NCBI RefSeq assembly: GCF_004335085.1 | Contig: NZ_RQRS01000006.1 | Span: forward strand, 62,001-126,000 | DNA length: 64,000 nucleotides | Origin: Pedobacter nototheniae | Lineage (GTDB): Bacteria > Bacteroidota > Bacteroidia > Sphingobacteriales > Sphingobacteriaceae | Direction of reading: 5' to 3' | Part shown: one piece after another, positions 1 to 9,085 of the stretch | Layout: every line of letters begins with the position of its first letter | Numbering within the stretch: the first letter of the stretch is position 1 | The notes under the pieces: model-generated | Told to the model about the DNA's origin: nothing | The model's database searches: none | What the model saw: only the letters and a program-made list of their open reading frames with translations | Made by a program: the position numbers and the translations under genes

Positions 1-1197
1 TTTCTTTTCGCACAGCTGATCGTATTTACTTCCTATGCCCAAAAAAAGACTGATCAGTTTATGGGGGAAACAGTGAATTATGATGAAGATCAGGTACCTC
101 AATATACCTTGCCCAACGTATTACAGAAAGCGGATGGCCGACTGGTTAGAAGTAAAAAAGCCTGGGAAAAAGAAAGACGGCCAGAAATCATATCCTTGTT
201 TAAGCAAAATATTTATGGGCAAATGCCTGTAGCATTTGATAGCATCAAATTTGAACTGACCAGAAAAAATACCAATGCCATGGATGGTCGTGCCAGTTTA
301 AAAGAGGTAACCATTAACATTTGGAATAAGGGGAAAACAGTTGCCATACCGATAGTACTGTTTATTCCCAATAACCGAAAAGGTCCTGCACCTGTTTTCC
401 TCCTTATTAACAACCGCAGTAAGAAAAATACAGACCCAACCCGTACTGTTAAAAGCACCTTTTGGCCTGCAGAAATGATTATCGAAAAAGGTTATGCCAT
501 TGCCAGTTTTCATGTAGCCGATGCGGCGCCAGATAAAAAAGATACCTATCAGCACGGTGTAATCGATCAGCTTTATCCGGAGCAACTTAATTATGATGAT
601 GGAATGAAAGCCATTGGCGCCTGGGCTTGGGCAGCCAGCCGGGTAATGGATTATTTTGAAAACGATAAAGATATTGATGCCCATAAAGTTGCCATTGTGG
701 GGCATTCAAGGGGCGGTAAAACTTCACTTTGGGTTGGAGCGTTAGATCAACGGTTCGCTATGGTGTTCAGCAGCTGTTCGGGTAACAGCGGGGCATCACT
801 TTCCCGCAGAAAATATGGAGAAACAATCAGTTTGATTAATAAACAATTTGGCTACTGGTTTGCCAACAATTATAAACAATACAGCAACCGGGTAAGCGAA
901 TTGCCTGTTGATCAGCACATGTTAATCGCTTTGATGGCACCAAGACCTATTTACACCACTAATGCAGTAGAAGATCGATGGGCAGATCCCCGTGGATCTT
1001 ATCTTTCGCTTGTAAATGCAAGTCCTGTGTACAATCTATATGGAAAAAAACTTCATTTAAGTGTAGAGCCGCCGGATGTTAATGTGCCAATTATCAACTC
1101 TTTAGTCGGTTATCATTTCCGAACGGGAATACATGACCTGAACGTTTACGATTGGGAAAACTTTATCCGTTTTGCAGATTATCATTATCGGAAATAG
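1..1197 (+). CDS. CE15-like glucuronoyl esterase / alpha-beta hydrolase, 5' end outside window
   Basis: Secreted alpha/beta-hydrolase resembling carbohydrate esterase family 15, which cleaves esters on glucuronic acid residues of plant polysaccharides. The reading frame is open from base 1 and the first 15 codons read as the end of a signal peptide (..LIVFTSYAQ), so the ATG at 61 is internal and the true start lies upstream of the window. The nucleophile elbow GHSRGGKT has its serine at codon 706-708. A C-terminal GIHDLNVYDW block carries the likely catalytic histidine, and EDRWADPRGS precedes it, all as in CE15. It is followed after 87 bp by the hybrid regulator, so it probably belongs to the same polysaccharide locus. 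The family call is good; the substrate is inferred. Confidence 0.75.
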   Translation, partial: FLFAQLIVFTSYAQKKTDQFMGETVNYDEDQVPQYTLPNVLQKADGRLVRSKKAWEKERRPEIISLFKQNIYGQMPVAFDSIKFELTRKNTNAMDGRASLKEVTINIWNKGKTVAIPIVLFIPNNRKGPAPVFLLINNRSKKNTDPTRTVKSTFWPAEMIIEKGYAIASFHVADAAPDKKDTYQHGVIDQLYPEQLNYDDGMKAIGAWAWAASRVMDYFENDKDIDAHKVAIVGHSRGGKTSLWVGALDQRFAMVFSSCSGNSGASLSRRKYGETISLINKQFGYWFANNYKQYSNRVSELPVDQHMLIALMAPRPIYTTNAVEDRWADPRGSYLSLVNASPVYNLYGKKLHLSVEPPDVNVPIINSLVGYHFRTGIHDLNVYDWENFIRFADYHYRK

Positions 1198-1284
1198 GTA
1201 AACATTGTCAAATAAAATTATAGAAACCGGATATTTATAGTAATTTTTAAGGCTTTACAAACATTCTTCGATTCATTTAGGTTT

Positions 1285-4200
1285 ATGGGCTTTCGCAAAT
1301 TCAGTCTTTTACTTTTTTTCTTGAGTATTTTACTCATTAAGGGAGCCTTTGCGCTGGATATTTCCAGGTATCGATTTCATTTAATGCCCGATAACCCCTA
1401 TTACGGTGGCATACAGAGTATCACAAAAGATAGTTTGGGCCGGATTTGGTACACGGGCCCGGATGCTGTTTTTATGTATGACGGGAATAGTTTTTATCAG
1501 TTAAATGATATCGTATCAGCCAGTAATCCGAAAGTAAAATGGGCATACGGAACTATAATTACCGATAAAGGTGGACGGCTTTTTCTTGCCACCAACCATG
1601 GTTTGCTGCAATTTAATTATGAACGCTTTTCTTTTGATTTAATCGTACCCGGAAGAATAAGATCGCTCTGTTTAAATAATGATGGTAATCTGTTTATGTT
1701 ATCGGGCGAAAGTGTGTTTTGGTATGATCAGAAAAACAAGAAAACCCAGCAGCTGGCCCTTCCAACACATAAATATTTTAATAATATCATTAGCTTAAAG
1801 GGCAATATATACGTTGCACAGGAAAATCTGTTATACAAAATCGAAACAGGCAAGCGCCGCTTTGTTTTATTTGCTGATTTTACTTCTTTATCCAATATAA
1901 CCATTGATGCAATTGAATTTAATGGTTCCTATTATTTTCTCACCCAAAGAGGGGGCATATACATTACCGATGCTTCAGGAAAAATCAAGAAAAATATTCT
2001 TGTATCTGCTGCTAAAGGTCAGCCAATTATGTCGAAGAAATTATTTCTCGATCAGTCTGGTATAATATGGATAGCAACACAGGCCGGCCTCTTTCTTTTC
2101 GATCCGGTTACTGAACACAGCAATCTTTTAAAAATGAATTTAAATGATGCTTTCTCATTGCCAAACAATTCTATATGGACCATTTACCGCGATCCCGATC
2201 AAGGAGCTTGGATTGGTACCTATGGGGGCAAAATTGCTTATTGCTCTTTATATGATGCCTATGTACGTTATTTTAACCCAAGTTTGGGCGGGCTAAATCA
2301 TCCTGTTGTAAGTGCTTTTCAGGAAGATGGCTCCGGAAATATCTGGATTGGGACCGAGGGCGTTGGACTAAATTACTGGAACAGATCAGATGATTCTTTC
2401 AGCTATTTTCTAAAAGCGAGTACAAATTCAGTCAACTCGAACATTAAAAAGATGCATTTTGACAAAGAAAGAAAGCACCTGTTTATTTCTACTTTTAACA
2501 GTGGGATTTTAGCTTACGATGTGGCACAGAAAACATTCAGCGATCTGAATTTTCTCTCGCCAATAAGTAAGCAACCGCTATCCACATACGATTTTGTAAT
2601 TGATGAGCAAGGTACCTGGTGGATGACAGATCCGGATAAAACGTTCTTTTATAGAAGAAAAAAACAGGGCGGAACAGAGATCGTTCGGATTATCGGGACC
2701 GATGGTAAACCATTGGATGCAGAAATAGAAACTTTGTACATAGATGGGCAAAGTAATCTTCGGTTAATAAGCCATCAGGGTTTATTCGTTGTAGACAGAA
2801 ACAGCCTGAAAGTGCTTCAACATTATTTTATTAAAAATGGCCCGTACGCTGTTAACCACCTCAACTGTTATTTTCAAGCGGCAAACGGCGATGTATGGTT
2901 TGGCACCTCAGGCAGGGGAGTTAATATTTTAAAAAAAGATGGCAGGTACATAAATTTTAACAGCAAAAATGGATTTCCACCCAAAACGGTATTTGCCATT
3001 TTGGAAGATGATGGCTCAAAAAATGTTTGGTTTAGTACAAGTGATGGACTATATTATTATGATCAAAAAACAGAAAAGTTCGAGAAGGCAAGGTTTTACC
3101 AAGAAAATAGCTGCGGTTCTTTTTACATCAGGTCGGCTTATAAAACCAAGAAAGGAGAGATGCTTTTTGGCGGTACAAATGGCTTTATTCTTTTTGATCC
3201 TGGCTATCTGAACAAAAATCCGCAGAAACCCCGCGTATTTTTTACTGGTTTTTCGATCAACAACAATCAAATAACCACAAACAGTAAAGATTCGCCCTTA
3301 TCAAAAGATATTTCAATACTGGCGGGCCAGGCGAAAGAGAAAATCCGCCTTTCCAGTGAACAATCCAATATAGAGATCAGGTTTTCATCCAATAGCTATT
3401 TATCAGCAGATAAAAATCAGTTTGCGTACCGGATGCTGGGACTTGGCGACAAATGGGTGCCGGTTAACTCCAGTCAAAGGTCAGTACATTTTTTTAATCT
3501 CCCCAGTGGTGATTATACTTTTGAAATAAAATCTGCCAACAACGATGGTTTATGGGGTAATGAGGTATCGAGGCTTTATTTACATGTGGATCCTCCGTTT
3601 TTTCTGTCTTGGTGGGCTTATCTTATCTATATATTAATTGCAATGGCATTGCTGTATTTCATTATGCGGTATTATACCAATAAAAAGGTGTTTAAGGAGC
3701 GACTGGCATTAGAGGCAGTGAAAGAGCAAAATATGCGTGATTTGAATCAGGCCAGAACCGATTTTTTCACTAATATCTCTCATGATTTAAAAACTCCTCT
3801 TACACTCGTTCTGGAGCCACTTAAGCAATTGAAGGAAGCCATGTTACAAAGCGATAGTAAGACTGTAAGCCACATGCAACTGATAGAAAAAAACGTGGCA
3901 CGTATTCAGCGTACCATCAGTCAATTGCTGCGCTTTAGGCAGATAGAAAGTCAAAAGGTAACCTTAAACCCACAAATAGGCGATTTTATTGGTTTTGTGC
4001 GTGATGTGTTTGGCCTGTTCGAACTGTATGCCAACAAAAAGGAAATTGAAACCAACATTACTTCGTTTACAGATCATTTACATGTTGCTTTTGATTACGA
4101 TATCATCGAAAAAATATTGACCAATCTGTTTTCAAATGCATTAAAGTACACCACAAATAAGGGTTATGTTGGGGTTCGTATTTATGAATCTACTGAAGAC

Positions 4201-5349
4201 GAAAGGCAGAAATTAACGGATCAGGTAAATCAGGAAAGAACTTACATTTCTATTGAAGTGCTAAATACCGGAACGGGATTTTCTGAACAACAAATTGCCG
4301 GCCTGTTTACTTCTTTTAACCGCTTAACATCGTTTCGACCAACATTTGAGGAAAGTTCGGGACTAGGCCTTGCCATTGTGAAAGAGTTGGTGGATGTAAT
4401 GGATGGTAAAATCTGGATGGTGAATAAAACCGACAAAATATCTTTCACCATATTGTTGCCACTTAAAAAAGAAGCCGGTTTAGGCGATATGCAATGGAAT
4501 GTTTATGATTATACCCTTTCGGAAATTGATGATATTATGCTCGAACCAGCCGAAATTGATCTTACCATCAAGAATGTACGAAAATCGACGAGCCTTTTAC
4601 TAGTGGAAGATGATATTACTATGCGGGCTTATTTAGAACAGCGGTTATCCGAAAAATACAATGTTTATACCGCCAGCGATGGAATGGAAGGAGTTGTAAA
4701 GGCCGAAAAAATTAATCCACAACTGGTTATCACCGACCTGATGATGCCACATGCAAATGGATTTGAAGTTTGTAGCCGATTACGTCAAAATTTTAAAACC
4801 AGCCATATCCCCATTATTATGATTTCTGGTGTGGGTGATGAAAACCAGAATAAAGTAAAAGCGCTTGAATCTGGTGCCACGGTATTTATCGATAAACCAT
4901 TTGAAGTAGATTACCTGTTGCAACAGATCGATACCATTCTTAAAAATCGGGAGGAACTGAAGGATATGTATAGCAAAAGATTGGTTTTCGATCCATCAAA
5001 TGTTACCATTACTTCTATGGATGAAGAGCTTTTATTAAAGGCAATGAAGTTCATTGAGCTTAATATGGCTAATACCAATTATTCAGTTGAGGCTTTTGTA
5101 TCGGATATGAATACCGGAAGGACCATTTTGTATCAGAAAATCAATGATATAGTAGGCATGTCTATTAAGGAATTTATCCTAAATATCAGATTGAAACGGA
5201 GCGCATACCTGCTTAAATATTCGGATTTAACAGTCGCTGAAATTGCTTATCAAACCGGGTTTAACAATGCAAAGTATTTTAGCGTATGTTTTAGAAAACA
5301 GTTTGATTTAAGTCCTTCAGAGTTTAAGAAAAAATACATTTCCGAATGA
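1285..5349 (+). CDS. Hybrid two-component system sensor/regulator (HTCS)
   Basis: One-protein two-component system that senses an oligosaccharide in the periplasm and activates PUL transcription. Visible in order: signal peptide (about 1-23), two seven-bladed-type Reg_prop propellers (about 30-640), Y_Y_Y domain (about 690-770), membrane helix (about 775-800), HisKA with phospho-acceptor H833 in NISHDLKTPLT, HATPase with SSGLGLAIVKE, receiver domain with phospho-acceptor D1151 in VITDLMMP, and a C-terminal AraC-type HTH ending in FDLSPSEFKKKY. The 1354-residue length is normal for the family. It sits between an esterase and a LacI regulator at the head of the PUL, so it most likely recognises a breakdown product of this locus's glycan. 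No residue loss is apparent. Confidence 0.95.
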   Translation: MGFRKFSLLLFFLSILLIKGAFALDISRYRFHLMPDNPYYGGIQSITKDSLGRIWYTGPDAVFMYDGNSFYQLNDIVSASNPKVKWAYGTIITDKGGRLFLATNHGLLQFNYERFSFDLIVPGRIRSLCLNNDGNLFMLSGESVFWYDQKNKKTQQLALPTHKYFNNIISLKGNIYVAQENLLYKIETGKRRFVLFADFTSLSNITIDAIEFNGSYYFLTQRGGIYITDASGKIKKNILVSAAKGQPIMSKKLFLDQSGIIWIATQAGLFLFDPVTEHSNLLKMNLNDAFSLPNNSIWTIYRDPDQGAWIGTYGGKIAYCSLYDAYVRYFNPSLGGLNHPVVSAFQEDGSGNIWIGTEGVGLNYWNRSDDSFSYFLKASTNSVNSNIKKMHFDKERKHLFISTFNSGILAYDVAQKTFSDLNFLSPISKQPLSTYDFVIDEQGTWWMTDPDKTFFYRRKKQGGTEIVRIIGTDGKPLDAEIETLYIDGQSNLRLISHQGLFVVDRNSLKVLQHYFIKNGPYAVNHLNCYFQAANGDVWFGTSGRGVNILKKDGRYINFNSKNGFPPKTVFAILEDDGSKNVWFSTSDGLYYYDQKTEKFEKARFYQENSCGSFYIRSAYKTKKGEMLFGGTNGFILFDPGYLNKNPQKPRVFFTGFSINNNQITTNSKDSPLSKDISILAGQAKEKIRLSSEQSNIEIRFSSNSYLSADKNQFAYRMLGLGDKWVPVNSSQRSVHFFNLPSGDYTFEIKSANNDGLWGNEVSRLYLHVDPPFFLSWWAYLIYILIAMALLYFIMRYYTNKKVFKERLALEAVKEQNMRDLNQARTDFFTNISHDLKTPLTLVLEPLKQLKEAMLQSDSKTVSHMQLIEKNVARIQRTISQLLRFRQIESQKVTLNPQIGDFIGFVRDVFGLFELYANKKEIETNITSFTDHLHVAFDYDIIEKILTNLFSNALKYTTNKGYVGVRIYESTEDERQKLTDQVNQERTYISIEVLNTGTGFSEQQIAGLFTSFNRLTSFRPTFEESSGLGLAIVKELVDVMDGKIWMVNKTDKISFTILLPLKKEAGLGDMQWNVYDYTLSEIDDIMLEPAEIDLTIKNVRKSTSLLLVEDDITMRAYLEQRLSEKYNVYTASDGMEGVVKAEKINPQLVITDLMMPHANGFEVCSRLRQNFKTSHIPIIMISGVGDENQNKVKALESGATVFIDKPFEVDYLLQQIDTILKNREELKDMYSKRLVFDPSNVTITSMDEELLLKAMKFIELNMANTNYSVEAFVSDMNTGRTILYQKINDIVGMSIKEFILNIRLKRSAYLLKYSDLTVAEIAYQTGFNNAKYFSVCFRKQFDLSPSEFKKKYISE

Positions 5350-5422
5350 TATCAGATAAAATATAAGGACATTAATCTAAGCAGGATTTAAATCTATCGA
5401 TAAAACGTATTTGATTGTCGGC

Positions 5423-5454
5423 TTTGAAGTTTAATTAAAATTGCTTTACTTGTG
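5423..5454 (+). promoter_or_regulatory. Possible promoter of the LacI-family gene
   Basis: TTTG (5423-5426), 20-bp spacer and TACTTGTG (5447-5454) resemble the Bacteroidota -33/-7 pattern (TTTG / TAnnTTTG) with one mismatch in the -7 box. It lies about 70 bp upstream of the chosen start. Confidence 0.3.
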
Positions 5455-5522
5455 ACAAAGTTTCGATAGCTAGCCACTCTGCAGCTAGTAATTAATGCGA
5501 TTTTTTGATCGTGAACCAGAAT

Positions 5523-6548
5523 ATGAAGAGTAACCAAACCACCATAGTAGATATTGCCAACGAGCTTAAAATTTCTAAGTCTACAGTTTCCAGGGCATTA
5601 ACAGGACATCCATCGGTAAAAACAGAAACCCGGGCAAAGATTTTAGAATTAGCCGAGAAACTGGATTATCAGCGCAATATGCTTTCCATTAGTTTGATTA
5701 CCAATAAAACAAAAACGATCGGAATTGTATTGCCCGAATTTATTACCTCTTTTTTTCCACAGGTGGTGGTGGGTGCGCAAGAAGAGGCTGCCAGGCAAGG
5801 GTATAGTGTGCTGATTTCTCAGTGTAACGAGAGTTACGAAACCGAAGTAGCAAACTCAAAAGTAATGTTGGCTAACCGGGTTGATGGCGTAATGGTATCA
5901 CTCACCAAAGAAACCTTAAACTACGATCATTGGAAAGCCTTTATCCGTAAACGTGTTCCTGTGGTTTTTTTTAACCGCGTTTGTGAAGAAATGATGGTAC
6001 CCAAAGTAGTTGTTAACGATTATGATGCCGCATTTAAAGCCGTTGAACATTTAATTAGCATTGGCAAACGCAGAATTGCACATTTAGCAGGACCAGGGTC
6101 GCTGGTAATCAGTCGCAAAAGAATGAACGGCTACCTCGATGCACTTAAAAAACACAATATCCCTGTAGATGAAGAACTGATTATTGGTTACGATCTTACT
6201 TTGAACAAAGTGAAAATGTATGTTAAACATTTAGTTGAACTGGATAATCCGGCAGATGCTTTATTTGCAGTGAACGATCCAACGGCAATTGAAGCCATAC
6301 AGGTTTTGAAACAATTGGGAAAACGTATCCCGGAAGATGTAGCCGTTGTAGGTTTTAGCGATAATTATGGATCAAGCTTTATTGAGCCTAGTCTCACCAC
6401 TGTAGCCCAGCCCGTTCGCGAAATTGGGCGTAATGCCATGGAACTTCTTTTGGGCTTAATGGATAAGGATATTTCAGAATGGAAACCTTTAATCAGAACC
6501 CTTGATGCCGAACTCATTATCCGTAATTCTACGGTAAAGGGAAGTTAA
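5523..6548 (+). CDS. LacI/GalR-family transcriptional regulator of the PUL
   Basis: Cytoplasmic sugar-responsive DNA-binding protein. Residues 2-50 form the LacI helix-turn-helix (IVDIANELKISKSTVSRALT, then hinge region), followed by a periplasmic-binding-protein-like ligand domain to the C-terminus. I chose the ATG at 5523, just before the HTH; in-frame TTG (5505) and GTG (5511) lie 6 and 4 codons earlier. A weak promoter (TTTG at 5423-5426, 20-bp spacer, TACTTGTG at 5447-5454) precedes it. Paired CG-centred dyads of the LacI type lie before the three downstream transcription units but not before this gene, so I infer that this protein binds them and is not itself autoregulated through that site. 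Confidence 0.93.
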   Translation: MKSNQTTIVDIANELKISKSTVSRALTGHPSVKTETRAKILELAEKLDYQRNMLSISLITNKTKTIGIVLPEFITSFFPQVVVGAQEEAARQGYSVLISQCNESYETEVANSKVMLANRVDGVMVSLTKETLNYDHWKAFIRKRVPVVFFNRVCEEMMVPKVVVNDYDAAFKAVEHLISIGKRRIAHLAGPGSLVISRKRMNGYLDALKKHNIPVDEELIIGYDLTLNKVKMYVKHLVELDNPADALFAVNDPTAIEAIQVLKQLGKRIPEDVAVVGFSDNYGSSFIEPSLTTVAQPVREIGRNAMELLLGLMDKDISEWKPLIRTLDAELIIRNSTVKGS

Positions 6549-6604
6549 ATATTGAAAGCGACTTTAAAAGAAGCAAAGCATAATTTCTTTAAAATCTGTT
6601 AAAC

Positions 6605-6612
6605 TAAATTTG
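6605..6612 (+). promoter_or_regulatory. Possible alternative -7 box upstream of operators
   Basis: TAAATTTG matches the Bacteroidota -7 consensus TAnnTTTG exactly, but no convincing -33 element precedes it. If used, the dyads at 6636-6666 would lie downstream of the start site in a repressing position. The other two operator regions have no counterpart. Confidence 0.2.
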
Positions 6613-6635
6613 GGACAATAATCAACTCCAATAAA

Positions 6636-6666
6636 GGGAACGTTCCCAATTTTCGGGAGCGTTCCC
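6636..6666. promoter_or_regulatory. Paired LacI-type operator 1
   Basis: Two 12-bp dyads with central CG: GGGAACGTTCCC (6636-6647, perfect) and GGGAGCGTTCCC (6655-6666, one mismatch). Their centres are 19 bp apart. Same arrangement as at 12319-12349 and 22104-22134. They precede the FAD oxidoreductase operon. Confidence 0.8.
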
Positions 6667-6713
6667 AAAATATTTTGGCAGGTTTTGCCGCTCATCCCGA
6701 TTTAAAATATAAA

Positions 6714-6721
6714 TATCTTCG
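6714..6721 (+). promoter_or_regulatory. Promoter -7 box of the FAD oxidoreductase operon
   Basis: TATCTTCG, one mismatch from TAnnTTTG, starts 53.5 bp after the centre of the downstream dyad. The -33 region is weak (no TTTG at normal spacing), as expected of an activator-dependent promoter. Confidence 0.5.
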
Positions 6722-6790
6722 AAATCAATTAAAAATTTTGTGGGGTGCTGCCTAACCAAATACAGTACCTGCATATTCGAGAGATATTTC

Positions 6791-9085
6791 ATGAAACGAG
6801 AAGAACCATCTTTAAAAAGATATTTAAATCAGATCGATTTGTCCGCTGATCTGGTTGTTGCCGGTGGAGGTTTATCGGGCGTTTGTAGTGCCATTACCGC
6901 TGCCAGACAGGGGATAAAGGTTATTTTAGTACAAGATCGGCCAGTATTGGGTGGTAATTCATCAAGTGAGGTACGCCTGTGGATTCTGGGTGCTACTTCA
7001 CATATGGGCAATAATAACCGTTGGGCACGTGAGGGTGGCGTAATCGATGAAATTTTGGTCGAAAATACCTTTCGTAACCCAGAGGGAAACCCTATAATTT
7101 TGGATATGATTTTGTTGGATAAAGTGGTACAAGAACCCAATATCCACTTGTTGCTCAATACGGCTGTTTATGGGGTAAATAAAAAAGATAACGATACTAT
7201 CGAATCCCTTCAGGCTTTTTGCAGTCAAAACTCTACCGCTTACAAGTTGTCTGCGCCACTTTTTTGTGATGCTACAGGCGATGGAATCGTTGGTTTTCTC
7301 TCTGGTGCAGCCTTTAGAATGGGGGCCGAACCTAAAGAAGAGTTTAATGAAGGAATGGCACCTAACGAAGAATATGGCGAACTTTTGGGTCACTCTCTTT
7401 ACTTTTATAGCAAGGATACAGGTAAGCCTGTAAAATTTATCCCACCATCTTTTGCTTTAAATGATATTACTCAAATTCCACGTTTCCGTAACTTTAATGC
7501 AAACGAGTTTGGTTGTAAATTATGGTGGGTAGAGTTTGGCGGGCGATTAGATACGGTGCATGATACCGAAAAAATTAAATGGGAACTTTGGAAAGTGGTT
7601 TATGGAGTTTGGAACCATATTAAAAATTCAGGAGATTTTCCTGAGGCCGAAAACCTCACCTTAGAATGGGTTGGAACCATCCCTGGTAAAAGAGAAAGCC
7701 GCAGGTTTGAAGGCGATTACATCCTGACCCAACATGACCTGGTGGAGCAGCGTAAACACCATGATGCCATTGCTTTTGGCGGGTGGTCTATTGATTTACA
7801 TCCCGCTGATGGTGTTTATAGTGAACGCCCGGGTTGTAATCAATGGCATAGTAAAGGGATTTTTCAGATTCCATACCGTTCCATTTATAGTAAAAACATT
7901 AAAAATTTATTCCTCGCCGGACGTATTATTAGCGTAAGTCATGTAGCATTTGGAGCTACACGTGTAATGGCCACCTGTGCTTACATTGGTCAGTCTGCGG
8001 GGATGGCCGCTGCAATGTGCGTCAAAGAAAATCTTCTTCCAAAGGATTTACTCGCAACCGAAAACCTGAAAAAATTGCAGCAGAACCTCATCAGAGAAGG
8101 GCAATTTATTCCTGAATTTACATTGGCAGATGAAAATGATCTTGCTCTGCATGCAGATTTAACTGCAACAAGCGAATATCAGTTTAAAGGGTTTGATCAG
8201 GTTGATCTTTGGAAATCCCTTGCAGTTCCATCGGCACAAATGTTTCCTGTAAAAGCAGGCAAATTGCCAATATTTACCGTGCAGCTTAATGCATTACTTG
8301 ATACCAAAATTGAAATAGAGTTGAGGATTTCAGGCAAAAAGGGGAACTTTACGCCAGATGAAATAATAGGGCAAAAGAATATTACAGTAAAAAAAGGAAA
8401 GCAGATCGTCGAAATCGATTTTGATGCTGAAATCAATACAGATGATTATGTATACCTGATGTTTGCCGGTAATCCAGATGTAGAAATGGGCTTTACAGCT
8501 AAACGTTTAACTGGTGTTTTATCGGTATTTAATTCTAAAAATAAAGCTGTTTCTAACAATGGAAAGCAGGTTCCTCCAGCGGGAACAGGTGTTGATGAAT
8601 TTGAATTCTGGTGTCCGCAACGCCGCCCAAATGGTCAAAATCTGGCTATAGGGATTTCAGCAGCACAGCATGTTTTTGCTGTAGAAAACTTAGTAAATGG
8701 TATTGATCGGCCAGTTTCTCAGCCAAATGCATGGATTGCCGCACTAAACGATCCGCAACCAGCGGTTAATTTATCATGGGAAACTGCACAAGCCATCAAA
8801 AAAATTGATCTTTGGTTTGACAGTGATTTTGATCATCCAATGGAATCTGTTTTAATGACGCATCCGGAAAACATAATGCCGTTCTGCGTGCAGAATTATC
8901 TCATTAAAAATGATAAAGGCGAAATCATTTTTGAACAAAAAAATAACCATCAAACGCGTAATCAGATTACTTTTGATAAAGAAATTGTAACTAAAAATTT
9001 AACTATTGAGCTCCAGCATCCCTCAGGAAACATTCCAGCAGCTTTATTCGCTGTTCGTTGCTATGCCGATCAAAATAAGATATAA
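6791..9085 (+). CDS. FAD-dependent oxidoreductase (FAD_oxidored family) with C-terminal beta-sandwich region
   Basis: Probably a cytoplasmic flavoenzyme acting on a sugar or uronate from the PUL; the exact reaction is unknown. The N-terminus has a Rossmann dinucleotide motif (VVAGGGLSGVCSAITAARQG) followed by VLGGNSSSEVR, and the FAD_oxidored fold extends to about residue 440. The remaining 320 residues look like beta-sandwich domains and are not obviously catalytic. No signal peptide is seen. I use ATG 6791; a GTG at 6740 would add 17 poorly fitting residues. Its stop overlaps the symporter start by one base, so the two are translationally coupled. It is first in an operon preceded by a paired LacI-type operator. 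Confidence 0.85.
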   Translation: MKREEPSLKRYLNQIDLSADLVVAGGGLSGVCSAITAARQGIKVILVQDRPVLGGNSSSEVRLWILGATSHMGNNNRWAREGGVIDEILVENTFRNPEGNPIILDMILLDKVVQEPNIHLLLNTAVYGVNKKDNDTIESLQAFCSQNSTAYKLSAPLFCDATGDGIVGFLSGAAFRMGAEPKEEFNEGMAPNEEYGELLGHSLYFYSKDTGKPVKFIPPSFALNDITQIPRFRNFNANEFGCKLWWVEFGGRLDTVHDTEKIKWELWKVVYGVWNHIKNSGDFPEAENLTLEWVGTIPGKRESRRFEGDYILTQHDLVEQRKHHDAIAFGGWSIDLHPADGVYSERPGCNQWHSKGIFQIPYRSIYSKNIKNLFLAGRIISVSHVAFGATRVMATCAYIGQSAGMAAAMCVKENLLPKDLLATENLKKLQQNLIREGQFIPEFTLADENDLALHADLTATSEYQFKGFDQVDLWKSLAVPSAQMFPVKAGKLPIFTVQLNALLDTKIEIELRISGKKGNFTPDEIIGQKNITVKKGKQIVEIDFDAEINTDDYVYLMFAGNPDVEMGFTAKRLTGVLSVFNSKNKAVSNNGKQVPPAGTGVDEFEFWCPQRRPNGQNLAIGISAAQHVFAVENLVNGIDRPVSQPNAWIAALNDPQPAVNLSWETAQAIKKIDLWFDSDFDHPMESVLMTHPENIMPFCVQNYLIKNDKGEIIFEQKNNHQTRNQITFDKEIVTKNLTIELQHPSGNIPAALFAVRCYADQNKI